From Rosellinia necatrix (taxonomy: Eukaryota > Ascomycota > Sordariomycetes > Xylariales > Xylariaceae), in the NCBI GenBank assembly GCA_021209875.1, contig JAGYVD010000006.1, positions 186,001 through 250,000 of the forward strand: DNA of 64,000 nucleotides. Reading direction: 5' to 3'. A program made the translations under genes and the position numbers. The first letter of the stretch is position 1. The number at the start of each line of letters is the position of its first letter. Below the pieces are notes generated by a model that saw only the letters and a list, made by a program, of their open reading frames with translations, searched no databases and was not told the origin of the DNA. Below are positions 21,625-30,896 of the stretch, in pieces.

Positions 21625-24206
21625 ATGGCGTTGGATCCATTTTCAGCCGTCGCTGCCGCTCTTCAAGTGGCTTCTTTGGCCGGCGAGCTTTTAACATCCA
21701 TAACCCGATTTGTTGACCAGACCCGATCCATAGTAGACACGATTCAGGACCTATACGACGAAATCCGTCACTTAAAGGGTGCGTTAGACGCCCTTGGAGA
21801 AGCATTCTCTAAGCAGCGACAGAAACACCCATTCGAGTGTAGACATCACGATCGGATTCACAGCATTCTTAAATCATGCCATGATTCGCTTGAAAATTTG
21901 TCCACGGCACTTCCAGAGCTCAAAGACCACACTACCCCGATCCAAAAACTCAGGCTTAGCATACTAAAGTTATTAAAAGAGCAACGCCTGAAGGAAATTG
22001 TGCACCATGTCACTTCATACACGAGGGTTCTTGATTTAAGCCCGTCGACGGTCTCACTGGGCGAGCTATGGACCAATCGAGAGTCGCAGGATATGATCCT
22101 TGCCGAAGTACGAAAAATTCGTCGACAGATACGGACAGCAGATGTAATCTCGGAGTGCACGGGGATAAGAGGCGGGAACGCCCAACATCCAGGCATGCTA
22201 TCTGGGCAACAGGATTCGGCCGTGCATGATGAGGAAGTGAGCAGTGTTCTGTGCGATGAGGTGCAATCCTGGCTCGATACAGTTGAGTATGTGGCCCCGG
22301 GTTTCCTTATTCTGAATACTGAGCCTGCGGGTAGAAATTGCCCAAACCATGCCTTTTTGCCTGTCGCGCGTGTCCGTTATAAACGAAACTTACTGATTAA
22401 TGGCAGCGAGGTCACCACAGCGATGTCCCTCTCGATGCCTGACAGCGGGCCGACAGATTGGCGTCTAACCGTGGCGACACATAGTGCTTCGAATGGCACG
22501 ACCGCACTAACTCCTGACGATGATAGTTCTGATTCGGAGTCAGAGGAGACAGATGAACTGAGCCGCGAGATAATGCAACACACACTCAAATGCAATCCGA
22601 ATAACGTAGTCCAGCTATTGCAGTGTGAAATATACTCTCAGGCGGCAGAATTTCAACGGCGGGGCATCGGAATATGTGGACGCTTGAACGAGCTGTCAAG
22701 TGCACAGAGTGAAGAGAATGACAGAGCTGCTAACATATATGAGTTGGCCGATATGAGGGAAAAACTCGTCGATATTCTGTTCCTTTGTGATACCACGCCG
22801 GCGCGCCGCGAGGCGGGGCAACTTCTACGGGAGCTGTTAGATGAAAACAAGGAATCGCAGACAGAAGATGACGACCGGCAATGGAGGTTATATCATAAAT
22901 TTGGGCGCCTCTAGTGAGTACCTAGCAGATCTGACTGAAGGCGAACACACCTTACTTGACTAGCGCCTCGTTAGGAAGCGCTATTACTCCTGAAACATCT
23001 ATTGAGATTATACCGCAGACTAAGGACTGACGCCGCATTGTAGTCTCATGGAAGCAAACTATTGCAAGGCGCGGGGATTTCTGAACAAAGCCTTCAGGGG
23101 CCGTGCAAAGGCAGTTTCCCGTAACTATGGGTTCATTTTCGAGTCAGCGAATCTGCTTATCGATTGCCTCCAGGCACTTCAACTGTTTGATGTGGCACAA
23201 GGCATTCAGTGTGTTCTCGAGAGGCTACAAGCTGAATGCGGCGACGACGACGGGCCACGACCTGATCCATCGCCGAGACCGAGCGTGAGTCCCAATTATG
23301 ATCTGAGCGCTACGTATCGGTGGTGCATAGAGCAGGGGTTCGACGTCGATAGCCCACAATTCGGGTTTGATGTTTGCGATCCTAGGCAGCAAACCACCCC
23401 AATTTGTCGAACAATTGAGCTCCAGAATATTGAAATATTACGAAGTATGCTGTCGAACGTTCCACGCGTGGAACAAGAAGATGGCTCAGAGATAGCACCC
23501 GTACACCTCGCAGCGGCGACGCTCAACGAGGAGATATGTGCTTTGCTGTTAGAGAAAGTCGCTGGGGTCAACATAGTGGACAAAAATCGCAAAACCCCTT
23601 TGCATAAATGCCAGAGTGGTTCTGGTGGTATTAGGGTTGCTGAACTAATATTAGAGCGATGCCCTAGCCTGATCGACTCCGTTGACTGCTTTGGAAAGAC
23701 AGCTTTGTATATGGCATGCCAGGCGGGAAATGAAGAGAGTGAGTACTTGTCCCGAAAAACTTCGTACTGCTTGCCCCTTGCCCTTGCCCGAGACGATGAT
23801 TCATGTAGTCCTGGAATCTGGACAGTACTCGTCTCCCGTGGACTTCATATCGTGAGAAGAGCCGACACTAAAAGCTGCAGTGGCCAGGGTTTTACTATCA
23901 CGAGGCGCCACGCCCAATACCCCCGGCCAATCCCTTCCACTGGTAGGCGCAATAGATGCAATAGCCCACTCGACAGCAACTATACACCTTGTTCAATTAT
24001 TGCTCGAGTCCGGTGCCGATACGAAATTACGCGAACGGAATGGCAGAACAGCACGTGAGGCTGCAGACAATGCGGGCCTCAATGCTGGGGAAATAAAGAG
24101 GCTTCTGAGCGAGAACGTATGGAGACGGTCAAGCGCAAGCACGGTGGGCACGGTAGACTCTATTAGAACGTCATCGACAGGCGATTTGACTGCTGTATCG
24201 ACATGA
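21625..24206 (+). CDS. NLR-like N-terminal domain protein with ankyrin repeats, no nucleotide-binding domain
   Basis: Three exons, 21625-22913, 23044-23738 and 23881-24206, give 769 residues. Intron 1 (22914-23043, GTGAGT..TAG) removes a stop and gives FGRLYLMEANYCKARGFL. Intron 2 (23739-23880, GTGAGT..CAG) gives GNEEMARVLLSRGATPN. Residues 1 to about 200 (MALDPFSAVAAALQVASLAGE onward) resemble the helical N-terminal domain of fungal NLR/STAND proteins (PF17111-like). A linker with an acidic Asp/Ser/Glu run follows, then a helical TPR-like part at about 400-500. The C-terminus carries ankyrin repeats (APVHLAAATLNEEICALLLE, KTPLHKC, KTALYMACQAGNEE, LVQLLLESGAD, NGRTAREAADNAG). No Walker A or NB-ARC/NACHT motif is seen. 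ATG 21625 is preferred over 21499 because the domain starts there. Related proteins act in non-self recognition; a similar role is only inferred. Confidence 0.82.
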
Positions 24207-24615
24207 CAGGATCTCATCGATCGGTCGCGGGTTGGTCGAGGCTCCAAGCGACAATTCGACACCAGAGATAGACTGAAATCTCATTGGAGGGGGTTGTAGA
24301 CGTGGTATATTAACGCAAGTATTTTGAATCTACAATTGAATCCATTAGCATAAGGGAATTGCGCCTATGTGAACAGAGATACTTACGTTTGACCCCATTT
24401 AGAAAAAAATGTTTTCAATTATTGCACACCAACATTGAAGAATTGGTGTAACAGCCTCGAAAATTGGAGTCCCTCATACCAACCACATTCGCCCTCTATA
24501 CCAAGTATTCATGGGTGCCAAGCGGTGCCTCCATGAGTTGTTTCTAGGCTTCAAGCTTACCGCATTATATCGCTGCCCACTCTGCCCTTTTGAGAAAGGC
24601 GATTATAGAGTCAGG
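24207..24615. other. Intergenic region between convergent genes
   Basis: About 400 bases separate two stop codons. Nothing is seen beyond likely 3' untranslated sequence. Confidence 0.6.
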
Positions 24616-26375
24616 TCACGTCTCCTTCCGCCTTAGCTTAAGGATGTCGGATAGATTGAGGTGCCCTTTAGCGCCCCATCCGGAGGGACCACTCTCGACT
24701 TCGGGGCGGACGGCCACGTACCAGTTCCAGGCGCGTTGATCAAGTTCAGCGGCACTTAGATGACCCACCCAACTGTCGTACAACATCCTGATGGCACCAA
24801 GAAGCCTGGCAACATTTTCTTGCTTCTCAAGTTCTGCGGTTCGGAGTGTCTTCCTCTTTGGAGTCGTCTTCGGCGTGCCAGCCAATTCGGGATTGGAGGG
24901 TTCACTCTCTCCTTTCTTTGGTGGAGTATCAATCCGAGTGGCGAAGCTCTTGAAAAGATATGCTTTGGCTGCCTCCGGTCGATGTATAGGCATACCGACA
25001 ACTCCAGCTTCATACGACCGGCTCAGCGCGGACCCCGCTGCACCGACGTTATTCTTCATAGCTTCAAGGTCTAAGCCCCATAACGCTTCGCCCCCCAGAG
25101 TAGCTCGCTCTCCTGTGATACGAAGGCGTTCCGATAGTGCGCTATAAGAATTCTGAAGTTAGCTTCATTAATGAGGATCTCAACATTTCGTGTGTATATG
25201 AGAACATACTCCCTAAGACAATTACGCATAATTCGCCAGCGATCGGGACCAAGCATAATACCACCGTACCAACGAGTCATCACAACCAAAACATCAACAG
25301 CGTTCATTTCTTGCATATTCTTGAGTAAGAAGGCACCGCATCCACTCTCTCCGTCATCAAAAGATTCTTCTTTGACCGTGGTAGCATTAAATAGGTTCGT
25401 AGGCACTCGGGTTCGGTAAGCCCACGCGTTGTGCGTTGCGGAGTGAAGTGATGGGGTGGCTGTAAAGAGTGACTGCAAGACCGACTGGCGCTTAGACGGC
25501 TCAGTGAGAGTGGTAGCCCGGACGATGAAGGTCGATTGCTTCAAAGTAACTGGCTGGCTAGTCGACCATGACCTAGCCGCGTAGCCGACGGTATCACCGC
25601 CACCCTGCTTGGTGACATCTGGAGTGGTTCTACCTAGCGATTCTACTCCGCTAGTCGAAGACTTGCTAGGCTCGCCAGGATTACTGGCTCTTATACCTTC
25701 TTCGTCGTCTTTCCACGCGTAGCCACCCCTTTTCAAAACTGTGACTTCTCGACCCATTACTCTCACCCTCGGCTGGCCGTGACCCCAGCCTTCATCTTCA
25801 GCACTGAGGCCTTTTTCAAGGCCAATTGAAACAGCTTTACTTCTTGAGTTGGCACTGACCACTGCTTGAGCCAAGCTCAGACGACTGGATGGTGGCTGTT
25901 CTGGCATGGTGTAAGATAAGAGCTCCACGGCAAAGGCCAGAACGAGGGGTGCCCTGTTAGTTATCAGAGTAGTATTAGCAATTACCTCTTCATCCATCTC
26001 AACAGGGAGTTCAAGCGATGCTTCGTATTCGCGGGGCTTTAGGAGGTCGGGTCCGTCGAGGTATCCTGTATCACCGGAGGGCCGCAACCGCTTCGCATCC
26101 CCTGGGAGGTCCGAGGCAGGCCTTTTGCTTGTGGATGGCGGCGCGCTCGGGTTCTTCATACGGGCCTTGCATGCGTTATGAAGAGACCTCGCAACTTTGG
26201 CGTCTGGCAGAGCTGACTGGACGTCCGACAGCGGACATTCGGCTATTTGCTGAATGCTTCGGAGATTCTTGACCTGGAGACTTTTCACACGCGACAAGGC
26301 ATCTTTCATTGGAACTTTCATCCCCACGGTCATCAACCGAATGAGATCTTGAAGGTCCTGTTGAGCCGACATCAT
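24616..26375 (-). CDS. IMPACT/YIH1-domain (UPF0029) family protein
   Basis: Two exons, 26375-25210 and 25141-24616, separated by a 68-bp intron (GTATGT..TAG), give 563 residues. The join yields NCLRDALSERLRITGERATLGGEALWGLD, which continues the domain. The IMPACT N-terminal (UPF0029/YigZ) domain spans about 280-400, with STFIVRATTL, HNAWAYR, EESFDDGESGCGAFLL and VVMTRWYGGIMLGPDRW. In yeast, Yih1 binds Gcn1 and restrains Gcn2 kinase through this domain, but this protein has a different architecture. It has an N-terminal helical part (1-75), a Pro/Ser linker, a conserved-looking block at 140-225 (APLVLAFAVELLSYTMPEQP, SLAQAVVSANSRSKAVS) and a basic C-terminal tail (TPKTTPKRKTL). It has no RWD domain, so it is not a plain Yih1 orthologue. 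It is divergent from the methyltransferase gene. Confidence 0.85.
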
Positions 26376-27168
26376 TTCAATAGCATTGGGGGCGTAAGGG
26401 TGAAGGATTCATAGGAGACGAGACACGTCTTCTGATAGAAGAACCACGCGAAACTGCGTTGATGACGGAACTTTGTGAGAGTGTTCATAGGTAGATACTA
26501 CCTACCTACAGGTGGTAGGTGGTAGATGCTTAACCTTAATTGCATCGCTTAAACATCGCTTAAATACATAACTATAGTCTATAGTTAGTTATGTCTATTA
26601 CAATTTACAGGTAGTTATGGCTGGCTTATGGTTGGGCCAGTTTTGACCCACTTCAGACTTGGTTACAGTATTCGCACACTGTCTCAAGATCGCTCGCACT
26701 GTACTTGATCGGCACTAAAACCTTGTGGGAAACAGAACACCAGATATGAACCCATCATCACCAACGAGAACAGGCGTAAAAGAACAGATTGTCGCTAATC
26801 CAGTATTACGGGCTCCGTCCTCGGCGTCCACTTCTGCCGTTGACGAACTGGCCCCGAGTGGCTGGCATCCCTCGCCTAACCCTGGAAGGGCCTCCAACAG
26901 GGCCTTTGCCCTGGAGGCATATCGCGGAATCTTCCAGCATCGGGGTGCTAGAAACATAATCCTACTCGTCGGGATCCTCGTGTGATGAGATCGCCGATTT
27001 CGAAGGGGCGAATCTGACAAGCAGTAGCAACCCGGTGAGGGTTTCGTTTGACCAATCAACCAGCAGGTAGACAACCGTGGGGGTGACTCACAGAGCGAGT
27101 GAGCAAGTGAGTAAAGCAGGCGACACGAAGGAGAACGGGGAAGGGCCGGCCCAGCCCAAGGGGCGACA
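26376..27168. other. Divergent promoter region
   Basis: This spacer separates the starts of the minus-strand IMPACT gene and the plus-strand methyltransferase gene and should hold both promoters. It contains imperfect TAGGTAG/CTACCTAC repeats near 26488-26530 and a GGTAGTTA motif at 26610-26617. A short plus-strand open frame at 26725-26985 has no recognisable domain and was not called. Confidence 0.55.
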
Positions 27169-28746
27169 ATGCAAGCCCTGTACCTGTACGGCGGTGCGCG
27201 AAGTGCGACCACAAGAGTTCTCACGCGTAATTGCAGGATAAGGAGCATCCACAGCTGCAGAAACCCCAGAGATGAAAGAACAATCTTACTAATAAGGCGG
27301 CACGCCTCATCCACGGGCGCTGCGAGGCCCGCGGCCAAGCCGCTCCCGTACAAGCCCCGGCCCTCGGTAGCGGAGGCGAACTCACGCGCCCAGAAACAGG
27401 GCCGGGAGCCGCCACCGCGGCAGCAGCAGCAGCAGCAGCAGCGGCAGGGGAAGAAGGGCGGCAGCAGGAAGCAGCCGATCGGGGACCTGGTGCGGGACCG
27501 GTGGTTCGCGATCCTGGGCTACGGCAGCGCGCTGGGGTGCCTGGGGTACTTCACGGCGAGCACGGCAATGTACTGGCGCCGGGAGCCGGCGCCGTGCTAC
27601 CCCGTGGGCCGCGAGCCCGAGGCGCCCACGGGCCGGCCGTCGGTGCAGTCGCCGTACGAGTTCGACTTGCACCTCGACAAGTCCGAGTGGCGGTACGGCA
27701 TCACCACGCTGCGGCGGAAGCTGGGCGACCGCGTCCGCGGCCACGTGCTCGAGGTCGCCATCGGCACGGGCCGGAACCTGGAGTTCTACGACTGGGACAC
27801 CGTCACCGAGTCCCTGCTCACGCCCGAGGAGCGGCGCGAGAGGGCCAAGGCGTCCGCCGGCTGGTTCTCAAGCAGTGGCGGCAGCGGCGGCAACAGCAGC
27901 AGTAGCAGTGGGAGGGGCTCCAACAAGGCCGCGCAGAAAGACGACGGCGCGATCCTCAGCTTCACGGGTGTCGATATCTCGCCCGGCATGCTGGACATCA
28001 CGCTGCAGCGGATGCGGCAGATCATCCCGCACATGACGGACGAGATCCCCAAGAAGCCGTCGTTCGCCATACTAGCCGCCAAGAACGGCCAGGGCGAGCG
28101 CCCGGAAGGCCACCTCGTCTCCTTCATCTCGGACCGGATACGGCTTCTCCAATCCGACGTGCAATCCTCTCTCCCCGCGCCACCGGTTCTACCCTCCGCG
28201 GATGAAGCAGCAGCAGCAGCAGGAGGAGGAGGAGGAGGAGGAGGAGGAGGAGGAGGAGGAGGAGGAGGAGGAGGATCGCCCGCAGGCCCCGAGAAGTACG
28301 ACACGATCGTGCAGACGTTCGGCCTCTGCAGCGTCCGCGACCCGGTGTCCCTCGTCTCGCTGATGGCGTCCTCGCTGCGGCCCGGCACGGGCAGGATCCT
28401 CCTGCTCGAGCACGGCCGCAGCGTCTGGGACCTCGTCAACGGGCTCCTGGACCGCGGCGCGCGCGGCCACCACGAGCGCTTCGGCTGCTGGTGGAACCGC
28501 GACATCGAGGCCATCGTCAGCGAGGCTGCCCGCCAGGTCCCCGGGCTCGAGATCGTGCGCCTCCGGCGCCCCGGCTGGGTCACCGTCGGCACGCACGTCG
28601 TCGTCGAGCTACGCGTGAGGGACGACAGCCCCAAGATCGAGGGCCCGCCCAAAAAGCCGCGGAAGGTGACCGGTTGGCCCTCTCTTTTTCAGTCGTTCTC
28701 GCTGTTTTCCGCGAGACCGGCTGGCGATTCTACGAAGAAGGACTGA
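27169..28746 (+). CDS. OMS1: Mitochondrial Oms1-like methyltransferase
   Basis: An intronless gene of 525 residues. The first 50 residues are rich in Arg, Ser and Ala with few acids, like a mitochondrial presequence. A polyglutamine run at about 85-91 follows, then a membrane segment at about 112-135 (WFAILGYGSALGCLGYFTAS). The class I methyltransferase motif I is HVLEVAIGTGRNLEFY at 192-207. FTGVDISPGMLDITLQRMR is the next SAM-binding strand and YDTIVQTFGLCSV the later motif. RILLLEHGRS and NRDIEAIVSEAARQVPGLEI complete the fold. The order presequence, membrane anchor and methyltransferase matches yeast Oms1, an inner-membrane protein linked to oxidative phosphorylation. A polyglycine insertion encoded by GGA repeats (about 28219-28277) and a Ser/Gly insertion near 27865-27925 expand surface loops. 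The symbol is by resemblance. Confidence 0.82.
   Translation: MQALYLYGGARSATTRVLTRNCRIRSIHSCRNPRDERTILLIRRHASSTGAARPAAKPLPYKPRPSVAEANSRAQKQGREPPPRQQQQQQQRQGKKGGSRKQPIGDLVRDRWFAILGYGSALGCLGYFTASTAMYWRREPAPCYPVGREPEAPTGRPSVQSPYEFDLHLDKSEWRYGITTLRRKLGDRVRGHVLEVAIGTGRNLEFYDWDTVTESLLTPEERRERAKASAGWFSSSGGSGGNSSSSSGRGSNKAAQKDDGAILSFTGVDISPGMLDITLQRMRQIIPHMTDEIPKKPSFAILAAKNGQGERPEGHLVSFISDRIRLLQSDVQSSLPAPPVLPSADEAAAAAGGGGGGGGGGGGGGGGGGSPAGPEKYDTIVQTFGLCSVRDPVSLVSLMASSLRPGTGRILLLEHGRSVWDLVNGLLDRGARGHHERFGCWWNRDIEAIVSEAARQVPGLEIVRLRRPGWVTVGTHVVVELRVRDDSPKIEGPPKKPRKVTGWPSLFQSFSLFSARPAGDSTKKD
27420..27443. repeat. CAG trinucleotide repeat encoding polyglutamine
   Basis: Consecutive CAG codons within the methyltransferase gene give a Gln run between the presequence and the membrane segment. 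Confidence 0.9.
28219..28276. repeat. GGA trinucleotide repeat encoding polyglycine
   Basis: An almost pure (GGA)n tract follows a short GCA tract in the methyltransferase gene. It encodes about 19 glycines after an Ala run, between two conserved blocks. Confidence 0.9.
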
Positions 28747-29560
28747 AACAAACTCCGTTGCGCCCATTGGGTTTCGCCAAATCACAACACCGTGCATTGG
28801 GTAAAAGCCGAGATAGTTGCTGTAGCAGACGTTGGCGAATGTGTAAATATCTATCTGTACTTATAACCCACCAAACGTTACCAACGCCGTGATCTGGCGC
28901 ACCGTCATAGATCCATCTAACTTGGTACATATTTAGCACGTAAGCAACATCTAAACCTTCAAAACAGGCATGTGATAGGAGATTTCATTTGTATTTCTTT
29001 CTAGGTTGGAGAAGCCAAAACTTTTATCCGTTTCTTTCCAGGTCCCCATCCTTTTAAATTCCAGCGCCAGGTAGGGGAATAGCTCAAGATCTATTTTGAG
29101 GATCCTGCGCATATCGCCGTCTAGTAGCCCTCTGCCACTCAATGCAGATACCGTTTCGGTGGGTCTCATTCTCATCCGTCAACAAGCGTGCGTCTATCAG
29201 TCGTACACGCCATTCCATAAAAAATAGCACACTCAGCAACCGCTAAACGATACAGAATGTATGGCGAGATGTGCCACCCCCCGCGCTTCTTCAAGTGCTT
29301 CCCACAAGGTAGTCATACACACAAAGCGTCTCCTAGACTGACGGAAACGATAGCAACCGGAAACCAAACCCATGAGCGAACCAAACGCTTCCATCCTGCG
29401 CCAGCAGTTTTATGCAACCCAAACTCCTTCCAATTGAAACACGAAATACATGAACCATCATTCATAAACGCCGGGTATGCAATAATAACCTATCTGTCTA
29501 TGCCAGATAAAGAGGCAAGAGCTGATGGGGGGAAAAAAAATCGAAAGGGTCATAGCAGCA
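28747..29560. other. Intergenic region between convergent genes
   Basis: The methyltransferase and GDS1-like genes end toward each other here. Only short unsupported frames are seen, and no family resemblance. Confidence 0.55.
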
Positions 29561-30896
29561 TCAAAACTCATCAAATAAACAGTCAAGCTCATCAAGCTCA
29601 ATTGTCTCGGGGCTTTTATCCCAATCCAGCAATGCATCTAGCTTAGACCAGCCTTCCGCTTCGCCATCTCGCTTGATGGGTGCTGGTATCGTCAAAGTCG
29701 GGCGCATAGCTGGGCTGGTCATGAAGGCCATGTGTGGGAGAAAGGAGGGAATAAAAGTCCGGTGGGTTTCACCGAAAAGCTGCTCGTTCTGCATACCGTC
29801 GTCTATTCCAAGTTGGTCGATCGGTGTAGCAGAAAGCAACTCTCCGCGGGCTCTGCGCTTCTGCAGACCGTCCGCGGTTTGTGTAAATTCCTTCTCATCT
29901 TTCTCTAGAGGGGGCTCCTCCGCCCTGTGGTTGCGTGAATAAGTGTGCGGCGGTCGGTGTCGCCCAGAGGCCGAGCCTATCGAGCTCCTGGGTGTGGGAT
30001 AATCATCTTCCATAGCGTCAAACTCGGGCGACGAGAGATCAACTTCGGGCGAGAGGCTGAGCTCTCTTCTCCTGTCGTGGTCGGTATCCTCGGTAGTAGA
30101 TCCCGAGCTCGACAGCGATGGGGTAACGATGGCACTTCGCTGCATAGCATATGGATCGGGCAGGGGAAGGTGAGGGCATGTTGAGAGAAAGAAGTATGTG
30201 CGCCTCGGATGGATTGACTCGAGCTCCTTCGCTAAAGGGCAAGGCGCCGAAGCCGTCCAACCGGACCGTTTCATGAACGTGGTAAGTCGTGACGCGATGA
30301 TGGCACATGGATTTGCAGACCTAAAAGCCCAGTTAGACATGGCACAGACAAGCGAGTGGTGGGGCTGGTACTTACTGTTGGACGATCACGACTTTGTCCG
30401 AAAGTACGGTGGCCAACTCTTTTACGAGGTGAGGGCGATTCTTCGTTTGCTGTAACCGAACGAGAACACGCTCGACGATCTCGTCGTTTATTCCACGAAG
30501 ATCGACGGGCTTAACCTCGGGCGCGCGAGAGAGAGATAGGACTCGTCTGTCTCTATAGAGTCGTGAACACCCGGCGACGGCGTCGCTATCGGCGTCGGTA
30601 TGGAATTGCGTTTCGTAGGCCCGCCCATACAAACGGCGGTGGAAGAAGCCGAGAAAGATTCGGCATGCGACCGCTTAAGCTTTTTTGCTGGGACGCGGTG
30701 ACCCCTCAGAGGGCCGTTGCCTTGTCGTCATATTGGTCTGTGCGTTGCTATGGCTGTTGTTGTTGCTGCTGCTGCTACTGTTGTTGTTGTTGTTGTTGTT
30801 GTTGTTGCTGTTGTGATTGTTTGACGAACGGTGGACAGGAACGTGTATTCCAAGAGATGGAAGGGACAACGATTTGCGACGGGTATTGTAAGGCAT
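29561..30896 (-). CDS. GDS1-like winged-helix protein, middle block in a shifted frame
   Basis: Exons 30896-30376 and 30320-29561 are joined across a 55-bp intron (GTAAGT..TAG), giving LSDKVVIVQQSANPCAII. The start MPYNTRRKSLSLPSLGIHVP, the central DLRGINDEIVERVLVRLQ and the block PCPLAKELESIHPRRTYFFL match the fungal GDS1 family, a winged-helix domain. Yeast GDS1 was found as a suppressor of a mitochondrial ribosomal-protein defect; its role is regulatory but unclear. The N-terminal Asn/Ser run comes from TTG/CTG-type repeats on the plus strand. The frame used at both ends meets a TAA at 30675-30677. Between an A6 run (30681-30686 on the minus strand) and a CTCTCTCGCGCGC tract (about 30521-30536) the family-like reading (for example TPIATPSPGVHDSIETDES) is in the +1 frame. 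Two compensating indels would explain this. Nominal length about 426 residues. Confidence 0.75.

Noticed and set aside
22912..22914. TAG stop between two frames at the end of the first ankyrin-gene exon
   Set aside because: The stop overlaps a GTGAGT donor. Splicing to 23044 gives a continuous family-like sequence.
23853..23855. In-frame TGA in the NLR-like/ankyrin gene, suggesting a pseudogene
   Set aside because: It falls inside a 142-bp intron (23739-23880) with GTGAGT and CAG ends; removing it restores an uninterrupted ankyrin reading.
26725..26985. 86-residue plus-strand open frame in the divergent promoter
   Set aside because: No domain, no conserved start context, and it lies in the upstream region of two real genes.
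27786..28652. Long minus-strand open frame opposite the methyltransferase
   Set aside because: It is the antisense shadow of GC-rich codons and includes a polyproline run from the GGA repeat; no family resemblance.
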